64,000 nucleotides of DNA from NCBI GenBank assembly GCA_902728285.1, contig CACVBU010000046.1, positions 1,109,997 through 1,173,996 on the forward strand, given 5' to 3'. The notes under the pieces are model-generated. The model was not told the origin of the DNA and searched no databases. It saw only the letters and a list, made by a program, of their open reading frames with translations. The translations under genes and the position numbers were made by a program. This DNA is from Clytia hemisphaerica. Taxonomy: Eukaryota; Cnidaria; Hydrozoa; Leptothecata; Clytiidae. Positions within the stretch are counted from its first letter, which is position 1. Every line of letters starts with the position of its first letter. Shown here one piece after another: positions 1 to 11,470 of the stretch.

Positions 1-330
1 TCAACTTTTTTAATTTTTGGGATGACTTTTCTGGAAAAATCTGAAAAGTTTCATAATTTAAAAAAAATTCTGTTGTCAAGTTGTTTGCTTCAAACAGAAA
101 AATCTTGCAATTTTTTGTCAATATAAAAAAGACGTTTTAATTATAAGGGCAAAACTTTTGCACTGAGTGAAAAATGTGTCACAAAAATAACGATTATTTA
201 GTTTTTTTCGTAAAATCAGTCCCAGAATGTCCCAAAACTTTTTACTATCTGGGTAGTAAAATACCTCTTCCAAGAATTTGGGTGACACTAAATGACACAT
301 AAAGGATACTGATTGACCTAATAATGAAAA
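1..330. repeat. Partial copy of a dispersed G-rich-terminus MITE family
   Basis: The first ~300 bases resemble the interior of the complete element at 17,569-18,113. Shared blocks include the 'gatgacttttctg' stretch near the start and 'gtagtaaaatacctcttcc' around 255. The window edge removes one end, so the boundaries cannot be set. No coding capacity is seen. That it belongs to the same family is inferred from shared blocks read by eye. Confidence 0.6.
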
Positions 331-347
331 GTTCTGTTTGGTTTTAG

Positions 348-933
348 ATACTTCAACTCCTGTTGCCATGTCAACCCCCCTGCTTAAACGAAAAAGAAAC
401 CAAGCTAAAGGTACGCCCTCTCTGTCTCGCTCTCTCTCTCTCTGTCTCTCTCAAAGCATTGCTTGGTAAGAATAAATTATACACATTACATTAATATAGA
501 AACTTTAGCCTAGGCCATAACACTGCATAACATATTAAAGTCGAAAAAGAAATCGATGTTCGATCTCTTTCCTCTTAGAACAAAAGGATGTCAAAACGAC
601 CTACAGAAAAGTGGAAACAAAAACCTCTGTAGTATTGAAAAAGGTACTGGGCGACGACAGTTTGATACAAGAGTATTGTAAAGAGAGAAATCTCTTTAAG
701 TTATCTGGAGCGAAAGGAGCAGCACCACACTCAAAATACTTGCTGCTCAGTTGGAAGTCAAGCTGTCCAACAAGTATGGTGAAGCTAAATCAAAATTAGA
801 AGAAATTGAAAAAGAGACATTTGAACAACCGTCCACTATATTGTGTACTAGACCAAAAGAGGACGTTGTTTATCAAGAAATTCTTGACAAATTAACTGTA
901 TTTGAGAAATTACGTGGGCAATTTAATTTTTGA
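348..933 (+). pseudogene. 3' end of an unrecognised multi-exon gene, with one frameshift
   Basis: Two exons fit. Exon 348-410 lies between a TTTTAG acceptor and a GTACG donor; exon 579-933 follows a CCTCTTAG acceptor. The phases agree across the intron (410/579), so one frame runs through a basic stretch (LLKRKRNQAK) into a segment reading KTSVVLKKVLGDDSLIQEYC. Near 715-742 the frame must change by one base to continue as a Lys/Glu-rich, probably helical tail (SKLEEIEKETFEQ, then DKLTVFEKLRGQFNF) ending at a TGA (931-933). The family is not recognised. The matched splice phases make it a real gene tail; the frame change makes it likely a pseudogene or an assembly error. Confidence 0.5.
417..458. 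repeat. CT-rich simple repeat
   Basis: Imperfect (TC)n tract in the intron just after the donor at 411. Simple microsatellite. Confidence 0.85.
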
Positions 934-1560
934 TTTTTTTTCCAATATCTAGTAAATTATTCTTCAATATTTTTTATCTTTATTTTAAAATTAATTTATT
1001 CTTCAATCAAACAAGTTTCATAACAAAAATAGTCTGCAAAAAGAAGGGAACATTATTAAGTAGAAAAAGATGCTTCCTTGGTAGGAATTTAATTTTGCAA
1101 TTAGGGAGACAGTAATTTGGGAATTCAATTTTCCAACTGAAAGATTTTCTCCTTGCTTTGGTCTGGTTTAGCAAATTTTCAAATATGAAACCAATATTGA
1201 ACTCTCTCATAACATAAATTCTCAATCCATCACATTGAAAATGTATGAATGAAAATATTAGGCAAATACCCCCAAATAGATGGCTTTAGAATTATGAAAT
1301 TTATTTATAATTTTCAATTTTCAATTATTTCTTATACTGCATTCAAATTTATCACTGAATACAGTGAAATCAATTTCACATTTTAAACATAATTTTATAT
1401 TAACATTCCTAATTGTTCCTTAATTTATGGTATAGCTTGCTTTTTGTCAACGCATTTTTACATTGTAAATTTCTAATTTAAAAATTCAAGAAACATTTCA
1501 ATAAAGTTCAGTAACAAAAATAATTTCTTTTAAATCACTTACTTACTTACGATATTCGTC
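934..1560. other. AT-rich spacer, nothing recognised
   Basis: Only short chance reading frames are present and no inverted repeat or splice-like exon was recognised. It ends at the GAA target duplication of the next transposon. Confidence 0.5.
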
Positions 1561-1563
1561 GAA

Positions 1564-1744
1564 TAGTAGGGGTCAGAATACATGTGAAATAAGTCCCGTT
1601 CGATTTTTCTGATAAAAGCACTTTCTCAACGGATTTGAGATATTTGACCGTAGAAGAACCCAAAAAAATAGAGTGGCAATTTTTTAAATGTCGTTTTGGG
1701 TATTTTGCAGACCAGAATGGAAACGCCCTAAAAATCACTTATTG
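1564..1744 (+). repeat. Outer part of left terminal inverted repeat, copy 1
   Basis: Matches the reverse complement of about 9053-9218, including 'cgatttttctgataaaagca' and 'cagaccagaatggaaac' (as 'ccattctggtctg' on the right). It stops abruptly after 'aatcacttatt', where the right arm continues with 'tggcaatatc'. Confidence 0.85.
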
Positions 1745-4080
1745 CGAAGCGAATATACATGAGCGAAGCAGTTTTGCTATAGTGTGTGCGTACCTTTAAA
1801 CTCTATATACCAGGGGAGCGCAGAAGGAAAATGAAAATTTAGTAGTTAATTAAGTATTTTGTTCAAGGTTGTGTTTCTCGTCCAAATATAGGTATCAATC
1901 TCGGTTTGGTAGATGGTTTCGTTAATAAAGTTGATCTTTACGGCACCGAAATTGTCCGAGTTAGGGCTTTTTACCAAAAGAGACATTTCGTCGTTTCCGT
2001 ATATTTTGCATCTCTTCCTTCACCTATGAGACAGCTGATTGGTTGATATTTTCGTACTATCAGATAACTGATTGGTTGATATTTTCGTTGTTATGGTTTT
2101 GATCTTTTAATTTTTATTTATCGAAACCATTTTGTGAATTTTTTATTCGAAGAATATTTACTGGAAGAATTTTATCGACCTGGAAGCTTTTGGAAATCTC
2201 TACCAACACTAGCTACCAGTTTAGTGAATTTATTGCTCTGCTGTGGCGATTATCATTTGGAAAAATCATATAATCAGTTTTATCCACCATAACATTTTGG
2301 ATTCAACAAAACACAACACATAACTTTGTGCACCAACAGGGAAGTATATATTTGTTGACTTTTTCCTCACTTTTAGCAGTGGGAAGGAAATTGCACTCCA
2401 CCTTTTACAGTCATAGTTTTCATTTCAGAAATTTTTCTTGACACAAGAGTTAAATTTCCCCAGCATCCGGTCTGTCTGTAACTATCTGATCTGATTAAGA
2501 AATATCAACACCGACACTTTTTAAATAAAAAATTTGACGCCCGACTAAAACAGAATAGTCCTAAATATCCACTATTTCTATATTTCTCTCATCGTGTTCG
2601 TCAAAATGTCAGGACAATCAGGACTTTTTCCACTAGGGGCCAAAAAATTTGGGCCAAAATGTCTGCTTTTTTTAATTCTGTTATTCAATTCAAGCATTAT
2701 ATTCTGTCGAAAGTTTTCGTGACTTACTTTGTTTATAATTTTGACATTAACTGTGGTAACTCAGGAAAGTTAATGATTAGAGAATTGTTTATCGCTATGT
2801 CAAATGCACCGATTGAAACATACCATTTGATTCCTTCTTTTTGTCTTGGGCCGGATTATGATCACAGTCACTTTCAACAGTTTGATGTTCAAAAATGTCT
2901 TATATATTTGCTGTACCAAATTTATGATTTAAATCTAATCTGTTTTTACCATATCTAGCTTAGAGTGTATATTATGTCAAACATCAAACATGTTATAATG
3001 CTTCAGAGAAAACTACATATGAAACTATCTGTCATATTGAGTTTCCTAATCGTTTTAACCATCATTCAGTAAAAAATGAAGTTTCAAGATTAGAATGACC
3101 CACATGGACAGTTGCTTCAAGACTTGTATGATTCTGCAAATTGTCCATCTCGCACAATAGCTACGAAAAGTAAAACAATTATCAACATATCTGAATATTT
3201 GATTGTCTCACTAAAAATATTTTGCTATGATCAGGCATCAAACACTTCAAGAAAACTAGTTCCCAACCTCAATATTGAAACTCATTTTGAAAATGCATTA
3301 CTAGGGAATCTAAATTTGATGAACTCATCTGGTAAACCGGCTGAATCGAGGTGAACCCAGAACCCAGCTTCTGCAGAGCTTACTTTGAAATGTTCTTTGT
3401 GCATTTTGAATGTGGAAAAGTTTTGTTGTCAACATACTTGAAAATTCTTAACTTTTGCCGTGAACTTTTGAACCTTCTTTGACATGCCTTTTGTCGTCAA
3501 CTATAAAAACTTTGAAAAACCTTTGTTGTTTATGAGCTAGTTCATCTAATCTTTCCAGCTCACCCAAATAGAGACTTATTCGCATGCATAATTTTGCGTT
3601 CTTTTAAACCATATGTAGTTAATTCCTGTTACAAAAAATGATGAATGAATCTTTCTTTTCTATTTCTATTCAATAATTCAGAGGGTACATACGTACAATT
3701 TCCTGAATGTAATCTGTAGGGGTGGTACAGTCACTTTCGGTCGGGGTTGTGAATGGCAAAATATGTTGTTCTTTGATTAGTTAGGGTTTGTTGTTCTTTT
3801 TTTGTTGCTTTTTAATAGATATTTGTCGTTCTTTTTAGATGGACCAGGATGGACTGGAAACGTTAGATTAAAACAGTCTCTTTTCTCCTTTTTGTTCGCA
3901 TACCTTACAAATTTGTTTTGATTTGACTTTGTGTTTTAATGACCAGTCAGGTCATTTATTTGAGGGCTATGCATGTTAGCCTTCACTGATGCAAGTTACC
4001 CCATCTCACGGTATATAATTGTGTTTTAAATATGGAAAGCTGTCAATAAATTGGAAATTTTCTTCCACGTTTGTCTAATA

Positions 4081-4307
4081 CTCTTGGTTAGTCGGGGGGG
4101 TTTGGAATAAGCAGGGTGCAGGGGGGTTGGAAGAAATCTCAAAATTTAATAAGCGAGGGGGGGTCGGAGAATTTTGGAAAAATTAATTAGCAGCCCCACC
4201 CCCGGCTACCGTAACTTGGTCTAATGTCAACATCCCTCCTCTAATTCCGACACCCTTTTTATGGCATGTCGATATTAGACCAACTTACGGTATTAGGTAC
4301 CCAAGAG
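4081..4307. mobile_element. Small MITE with TA target duplication (filled by a smaller one)
   Basis: Termini CTCTTGG and CCAAGAG lie inside a TA pair (4079-4080 and 4308-4309). The G-rich interior with 'ttggaataagcaggg' matches the MITE at 45,535-45,808. In this copy the right part is interrupted by an 82-bp element (4209-4290). Confidence 0.75.
4209..4290. mobile_element. 82-bp mini inverted-repeat element with TA duplication
   Basis: Begins CCGTAACTTGGTCTAATGTC and ends with a near-perfect reverse complement. TA is present at 4207-4208 and 4291-4292. The related MITE at 45.5-45.8 kb has an uninterrupted 'ccggctattaggtaccc' at the matching place, which acts as the empty site. Confidence 0.8.
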
Positions 4308-4987
4308 TATGGGAAACTTTTGTTGTCGACTTGAAGTTTTCTTCCACATACGTTTTTTTCCCTTTGAAGGGCATTCTTTCAGATTACAAAAATATTTCCC
4401 ATAAGACTTTTTTCCCTCCTTGCAATCTGTTGGAAATTATGAATATGAAATTGCTTTGTCCTGTTTTGAAAGTATTTTCCTTTTTTTAACATTATTAGTA
4501 TATTATGATAATGCAAAATGACTTTTTTTTTAATTATGAAATTTTTTGTGAAGGTGAAGCGTGACGCTACAGATCAAATCTGTGTTCTGACTGGACTCAC
4601 CAACCTTTATGATTATAAGGGTACAGTTTGTTTTTTATTTTTTTAAATTCAAAATCAAAATGCCCTGAATGTGTTACTGTAGTGTTTTCATCTTACTTTT
4701 CTTATATTGTTGTTTCTTTAAACTTTTTGCTATTTATTCTAGAAAATGACAAATAGAACGGTTGAAGCTTCATTTTTCATCAATGAGAGAATCTACAGAT
4801 GTCATTTTTATAGAGAGGGATTATAAAATTTTTGCGAATGATAGGATATTCGGAAAGACTGCAGCGAATGTATTAAGTAAAACTTCACAAATGCCATTGA
4901 ATATACAGTGTTTGTATGTCTTAAATTTCTTGCTTGCAACTTGCGAATCGAGGAGGCTCTGGATCGCTTCGCAACTTTTATATATAT

Positions 4988-5310
4988 ACGGCTTGTTTGG
5001 CAATATCTACTCGAAATATTGATATTTTTCACTGAAATTTTGACTGGACATAGGCATCAGTAACAGGTAACTTTCCCATCCATCAAAAAAATTATTTCTT
5101 TAAAAGTGTGTATTTTACAGACCAAAGTCTATTTTGAGGTTTCCGGTCAGTAAAATGTCTCAGATTATTTTTTTTTCTTCGAATTTCTAGTTATAGCTCC
5201 CTCTTACTAATGTCTAAATACTGGGGTAATTTCAAGTCGGTCGGGCAATTAGTTCCCGAGTAATCATGATTTTTATAATTTACAGACCAGAATTTTGAAG
5301 TTTTGACCAA
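4988..5310 (+). repeat. Inner part of left terminal inverted repeat, copy 1
   Basis: Reverse complement of about 8750-9055. Shared blocks include 'ggcaatatctactcgaaat', 'ctccctcttactaatgtcta' and 'aattagttcccgagtaatca'. It ends where the transposase region begins. Confidence 0.85.
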
Positions 5311-5479
5311 AACATTAGGTCACTAGGTAAATGTTACATCACAAGGAGAAAATTCAAAATTTACTTTTCTTATTATTTTGAATCTTGTTTATTATTTCGA
5401 ATTTCTTATCTCTAGTAATATTTTCAGAATCTCAATTCTCTCTTTTTTTTAAATAAACAATAAAAAGTTGAATATACAA

Positions 5480-8237
5480 ATGAACGACGAAACGGATTTT
5501 GAAAAATGTATAATCTGCCAAGAAACAGACAAACAGAAAAGCTTTGAAAGAAGCATTAAAAGAGAGAAATGATTGTAAAGACGTTAGTATTGTGGGGCTA
5601 TACCAACGATTATCCGACTATTCCGCTGAACATTTACAAAAGAAATCAGCTAAATATCATGGAAGATGCTATAAATCGTGTACACATATTAAAACTATCA
5701 CACAAGTACGAAAACGTTACGATGAAAGCTTGCAAGGCAAAATTTCTGCACCGAAAGCTGTTGTTGGACGACCTGAGAAACGACCTTCAGATGCTGTTGA
5801 TCAAAGTGTTTGCAAGCGATTGAGATCTTCATCCGGAATGATATTTAATATAAGGATTTATATGTAATATGTCAGAAGTATCGCCCAGAATCGCTACACA
5901 CAGTTGAATTTTTGGAGATGGGCAATCGAATGTTTGAGGTTTCACGTAATCTAACTGACAAAACACTGTTCATCCGACTTAATTCAATTTCGGCTGCCGA
6001 TGATGGGGTAGCTAATGATGTTCGTTACCATCGATACTGCTGGGTAGATAGTCAGAGACAGATGGAAAAGGATCAAAGGAAAGAAAGCAACATCGAACAA
6101 GGTAGAAATCTGGCAAAAAGAATAGCCGATATCGAAATGATCCATCTCGTTGATTCGGAGATTCGTACATCCACAGTATTAAACATGAGTGATATAAATG
6201 ATGCATACAATGACTTCCTTGATGCTCAGTCAACAGCAAAAGATCACAAAAAAGTTAATCTTTAAAAAAACGTTGCTAAATAAGAACATTACCGACATCG
6301 AGTTCACGAAACCAGAACAAAAGAATCAGTCGGAAAAAGTTTCAATGTTGTCAACAAAAGATAATGCTGCCGATACTATTTTCTGTGCAACTAGTGACGA
6401 TATGAATGTTTTGTTCAAAGCTTCCAAAATTGTTCGATCAGAATTGTTAAATCATCCGAAATGGAAATTTAGTGGAAGTTTGAATAATTTCGATATATCC
6501 TCACCTTTGAAATCTTTTGTGAAGATAAAACCACAAAAAATTCGACTATTCAAATGTTGATCGGTGCTGTCAAAACAAACGACCAAGTTCGTACAAGAAA
6601 ATCAGACGATACAACGAGAACTACTAACGATTTAGGTTTTTACAATACCAAAGAGACCCCTAATATGGTTGGCCTGGGGATGTATGTTTACCAGAAAACC
6701 TGAAGCAAAGAGGTTATTGATACTCTTGCCAAAGTTAACAGTTCGATAAATTACAAAAAGTGTGCGAGCTTACAAAATCAACTTGCAAATCATGTATGTA
6801 AAGTGATGGATGAGAACTAAGGCTGTTACATGCCACCAAAAGTTAAATGTTGAGAGTGGCGAGCGTCCTTATTTTGTAATTGACAACAGCGATTTCGAGA
6901 ACGATACACCTGATGGAAAAGGAGAGTTCCATGGTACAGGGATGATCGCGTGCCAAAAATTTACTGAAAACTCGCAATCACCATTAAATTTCGAGAGAGT
7001 TAAGTTAAGGAGACCCGAAAACGAAATTCAAGGAAGACTGCTTTTCCAAGGTCTATCAATGCAATCCACCAAAACCGCTAAACCTTACCTTCAAGTCCGA
7101 TCTGAAAATTGATATCGAAAGAGTTCCAGAACGAAAACCTTGCCTGGTACCGCGATACCAGCACCGCCCTTGATATACCTACTTGGTATGCTTACAACTC
7201 GTTGACAACGGACGGTTCACTAAAAACTACGTGCTGCAGTTTGCCATTGCTGAGAGGGTCTCCTACAGATTGGAGTAATCTTAACACATCATCGCTAAAA
7301 CGAGTCCAGCAAATCAAAGACACTGTCGATCCAACAAAGAAAACCATTGTATCTGTAGATCTACAACTGTACAATAAGTTTTTATTATTGAAAGCGAACG
7401 AGGACATTGCTAAGAATTTCATTTTTCGAATGGGAGAACTACATTCTGTGTTTGCCATGTTGAAAGTAATCGGGAAATACATTGAGAGTAGTGGACTTGA
7501 TCAAATCTTTGTTGAAGCAGATGTGTATGGTCCAGTGACAAAAGGACAAATAATCGATGGTAAGCACATGAAGCGTGCAGTTGAAGCTCACACCATGCTG
7601 TATCTTGCAATGTGCCCTTCTTATTTTGAAAATGCTATCAGTACCGACAAAAATCTCGCCAAACCTTTGCAACAAATTGAAAGATTGGAAGGGTTGGCAA
7701 GCAAATCCACAACAAAGCTTTATCGATCATTGCTAATCATGGAGTTACCAAAGCACTCGAGAAAGTCGATTCTTCTTTAACCATGCAGGCCCTCTTTTAT
7801 CGCAATTAAATGAGAATGGTGAATGGTCTCCTCTTTATTCGAGCCTCCAGAGAAGGTCAGTGGTCAGCTTTATTTTTTTGCTCACGACCAGCTCAACTAT
7901 GAGAGATTGACGCCGGTTTACCTGAAAGAAATGCTCACTCTAAACAGCGAAGATCGTGACACTTGGAATTTCTTTGAAGCCGGCAATTTCTCCGTAAACA
8001 AAAATTCCGTACCGTTTTGTGCAATTGGGGTTGATCACGCAATGGAACAACAAAACAAATCGATGAAGATCGCTGGTGGGATCACTGGACTCACTCTCAA
8101 CCAAAACGCCCTGGATCGATTCGTTTTGACTGCTCCACAGATGTCTCAAATCATCGAGGTATCGGATTGTAGCACTGTCCGAGGACTTAGTGATTGGAAG
8201 TGAAAGTGATGAGGACGTTAGCGATGACGAAGAATAA
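5480..8237 (+). pseudogene. Academ-like transposase, many frameshifts
   Basis: An ATG at 5480 opens an N-terminus with Cys pairs (KCIICQ, then HGRCYKSC and YHRYCW), which looks like the zinc-binding front part of the family. Later come FENDTPDGKGEFHGTGMIA (~6.9 kb), TIVSVDLQLYNKF (~7.35 kb), FAHDQLNYERL (~7.88 kb) and DHAMEQQNK (~8.03 kb). The last three match, in order, the D, D and E segments of copy 2 (GLDQPLF, FDHVHYARW, DQRHEQLNK), so I infer a DDE-type core. The frame changes at about 5.54, 5.85, 6.24, 6.56, 7.1, 7.78 and 8.18 kb, so it is not functional as it stands. It ends in an acidic tail (SESDEDVSDDEE) with TAA at 8235-8237 and has no nuclease region after it, unlike copy 2. Confidence 0.75.
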
Positions 8238-8749
8238 ATATGTTTCTCATCAATCTTTCTCTTGAAATTTCATAATTAGATATTGTTGTACATACTTTAA
8301 TGTCAGTAAATTTCGCGAATTTCACGAATGACCCCTCAATTCACGAAATTAAATGGTCACTAAAAAATCTTTTGGCTGATTCGCAAAAATTAATTCCCAC
8401 GAGACACAGTTTTCAAGTTTTCTTAGTCATTATTTGCTTATTAGGGACAAGCCTTACGTTTTAGCATAGAAGTTTGTATTCACTGATTCTTGTTTGCAAG
8501 GGGCTTTTATAGATAAGTTTGTTTATTTTGATTCAGAAAAGCTTTATTTTTGACATGAATTACGTGATTTTAGAGTGTTAATATATTCTGGTCTGTAAAT
8601 TACCACGGTGGACTATCATAAATATTAAATATATTTTTTTCCCTCAAAGATAGAAATGCGATATGGCAAAAAAGAGAAAAATCCCAGCCAACCATTTTAG
8701 GGACAATTTCGATATTAGACGGGGAAAAAAGATAGATTTTTGGGCCTTT
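8238..8749. other. 3' non-coding region of Academ-like copy 1
   Basis: Between the transposase stop and the right arm. AT-rich; the phrase 'ctggtctgtaaatta' occurs here (8590) and again in the arm (8757), suggesting arm-derived sequence. No gene seen. Confidence 0.5.
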
Positions 8750-9218
8750 AAAATTCTGGTCTGTAAATTACAAAATTCATGATTACTCGGGAACTAATTG
8801 CCCGACCGACTTGAAATTACCCCAGTATTTAGACATTAGTAAGAGGGAGCTATAACTAGAAATTCGAAGAAAAAAAATTAATCTGGGACATTTTACTGAC
8901 CAGAAACCTCAAAATAGACTTTGGTCTGTAAAATACACGCTTTTAAAGAAATAATTTTTTTGAAGGACGAGAAAGTTACCTATTACTCATGTCTATGTGC
9001 AGTCAAAATTTCAGTAAAAAATATCAACATTTCGAGTAGATATTGCCAAATAAGTGATTTTTAGGGCGTTTCCATTCTGGTCTGCAAAATACCCAAAACG
9101 ACATTTAAAAAATTGCCACTCTATTTTTTTGGGTTCTTCTAAGGTCAAATATCTCAAATCCGTTGAGAAAGTGCTTTTATCAGAAAAATCGAACGGAAAT
9201 GTATTTTGCCCCCTACTA
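8750..9218 (-). repeat. Right terminal inverted repeat, copy 1 (uninterrupted)
   Basis: About 470 bp, the reference arm for this element. Ends in CCCCTACTA at 9218, followed by GAA (9219-9221) that duplicates 1561-1563. Confidence 0.85.
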
Positions 9219-9221
9219 GAA

Positions 9222-11470
9222 TGATCGAACATTTTTATTCAAATCACGAATCGTCTGTCGAAATCATCAAAACATAATAATAAAACAAAAACTGCGAAAA
9301 TTAGTTCCCTTAAGGTGTTATCTTTTTTCTTCAATTTAATTCCTCTCTGAACTGTCCTAACCTTATCGTGATAATTTCATACAAGCTAATCTAGCCTTGG
9401 AGCATGATTGAAGTTGCGAGCCGAAAGATGACCAATTCGAAAGTTTCATGTTTGAAGCATATTTGAAGCTAAAATTATATATCCACCTTAAAGTTTCAAT
9501 TTAAGTCGAAAAAAACCCAGTTATTATTGTTACCAAATAGCTATATTCTTATCAAAATCTTTGAAACTCACCCTCGAGGTATTCTTAGGGTATTCTTATG
9601 ATTTGGCCAATTTTCACCCGTGGTATTCTTATAGAAGGTATTCTTATAAAAAAAGCGTGTATAAAAGGGAGGGGGTGTGAACTAAGTTGACCTTTCAAAA
9701 TCTTGACCAAGAATAAATTAAAAAAAAAATTATGACAACTTTTGAGTAGATTATGACTTGGCGCAGTAAGGCCATCATTTCATTCATATTCTGTCACACT
9801 ACACTAATTTTGGACTGGATACTGTAAGCAGAGTAGGGAACTAGCCTAGGAGCGCCGCGACCTATATATCATTTGATATCACTCCTAGACAGTGTAGCTT
9901 TAAAGCTCTAGAACAGCATCTAATAACATGAAAACCAGAATATGATTCTTCAATGGGAATCAAAACTATAAAGTGCACTTACAAACATCAATATATCAGA
10001 TCTAAAAAATTGATAACGGTACTGTCATCATTGACAATAAAACAAAAGATTTTCTGTCAAGAGTCTTGTAAACATTCCAACAACTTCCATCGAAATGATC
10101 TGTCACAGCTGAGTCTACCATTTTTAACACGGTCCGAGGATTGAGCCGAGACCGCTCACTACGTTCGGGCTATTTTGAAATGTTTTCAATGAACCTCTGG
10201 TTATTAATCCCAAATCACCCTCTAAACCATGTTATTACTAGTACTAATTGAATTAATCAAATTTAATTTACATGCTTTGATCTTTGGAAGTCAAAATGTC
10301 ACTCTCTTCTCGCGGATGATATTTAAAAAATTTAATCAAAGTAATACAGAAAAAAACGTAGATACTCTATTAGTTTTCGATTACATTTGATAAATAGAAT
10401 TTTAATCTTTCGATTAACTTATTCAATTGATATCGCCTGGTTTAGACATGGAGTCAGCTTACAGTAAAACATCACATTAAATTCAATCGGCCTAATTACA
10501 ATTAATTTTCAAACATCTAACTGTCCTGCTCTAAACCACGTGATTGAGATTCAATCATAGTTTGATCTACTGTAATCTGTCACTTAGCTTAGACGGGCGA
10601 CTTTCTTACGTCTTAAAAGTCAATCTATTTCAAGGTTGACTTTATACTTCTTTCAATCTATTTAAGCAAAGGTTTGCAACTGCTGACTTTCTGTCGTTCT
10701 TCTATCATCTCTCACGTGGAACAGAGGCAAGGCAGAACATCGGCCGTCGGCTGTCTAAAAAATAAAGGTCTAATCCACTTCTGAACAACTGGGCCCGGCC
10801 CGGGAGCCTATAAAGCATAAGGAAAGGAAGGTGTCTTTTTTAGACTTTGCCCACAATTTTCTGTAGCATCTGGATCATAGAACACTAACTAACTGTCATC
10901 ATCAGTATGACCTTATCAGCAGATTGTGATTATTTGAGATCTTTACCATTTATTTCCTGCCTCCTACACAACAGTCCTAGCTACTACAACACTACATCCT
11001 AATAACCTCCACATCATATGGACTAGATCAGATTTTCAAGAGAGGCCAGCAGGAGAGAAAGAGGAGGACAGGCAGAACTTTGAGATAAACTAGATAAAAT
11101 GTCTACAATAACCTGTATTTCTTCAATGAGATATTCAGGAAATTTCAACATACCATTTTAAACCTTCTTTATCCTCTTCTCATTCGCCTTTTTCAATGTT
11201 GTTTTTTGATGAAAACATCGGGACATTGATTTTACTGACCAGGTTCAAGAAACTCGATTTCCACGCGCCTTGTTAAAAGAAATTCCTTGTGCCACGGGAT
11301 TAATCGAGACAAGAAAACCCGGGGTGCAAAAGATGAACTAAGTAAACCCGTGGTCTAAAACATGACCTATTTTCCCGCTCATTGAATTCCTCGAGATACC
11401 TTTTATTAGACTGGATTGATGGTTTTAAATAAACAGCTTGAATTTAAACTTGTTGAATTGTTTTTTACCA
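9222..11470. other. Intergenic region; short repeat cluster, no gene seen
   Basis: About 9570-9655 holds several spaced copies of 'ggtattcttat'. From about 10,200 to 11,400 several segments read like 'ctaaaccatgtt' or 'gtctaaaacatg' and may be remnants of a small repeat family, but no clean inverted termini were found. The only reading frame of note (about 9953-10,144) resembles nothing known to me. Confidence 0.4.

Larger units (their letters stand above)
1745..4987. mobile_element. Nested insertion splitting the left arm of Academ-like copy 1
   Basis: The left arm leaves off at ~1744 and resumes at ~4988, so these ~3.2 kb were probably inserted into it. An 11-bp inverted pair (TTGCGAAGCGA at 1743-1753, reverse complement at about 4967-4977) lies near both edges, but the true ends and target duplication are unclear. 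Two reading frames (about 2659-2958 and 3112-3354) have no family resemblance and may be chance. The segment itself carries a small MITE at 4081-4307. Type of element not recognised. Confidence 0.55.
1564..9218. mobile_element. Academ-like DNA transposon, copy 1, split by a nested segment
   Basis: The left end (from 1564) and right end (to 9218) are inverted copies starting TAGTAGGGG, flanked by a GAA direct repeat (1561-1563 and 9219-9221). The right inverted repeat is continuous (about 8750-9218). Its outer part matches 1564-1744 and its inner part matches about 4988-5310, so the left arm is interrupted by ~3.2 kb (1745-4987). Between the arms lies a decayed transposase gene (5480-8237). 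The termini and 3-bp target duplication agree with copy 2 (43,003-48,280). Academ elements are known for 3-4-bp target duplications and a Cys-rich finger plus transposase; assignment to Academ is inference, but that both copies are one family is clear from the protein alignment. Confidence 0.8.

Noticed and set aside
1007..1738. Minus-strand frames at 1007-1225 and 1547-1738
   Set aside because: The first has no recognisable content. The second is a translation of the transposon arm and recurs, for the same reason, at 9011-9232.
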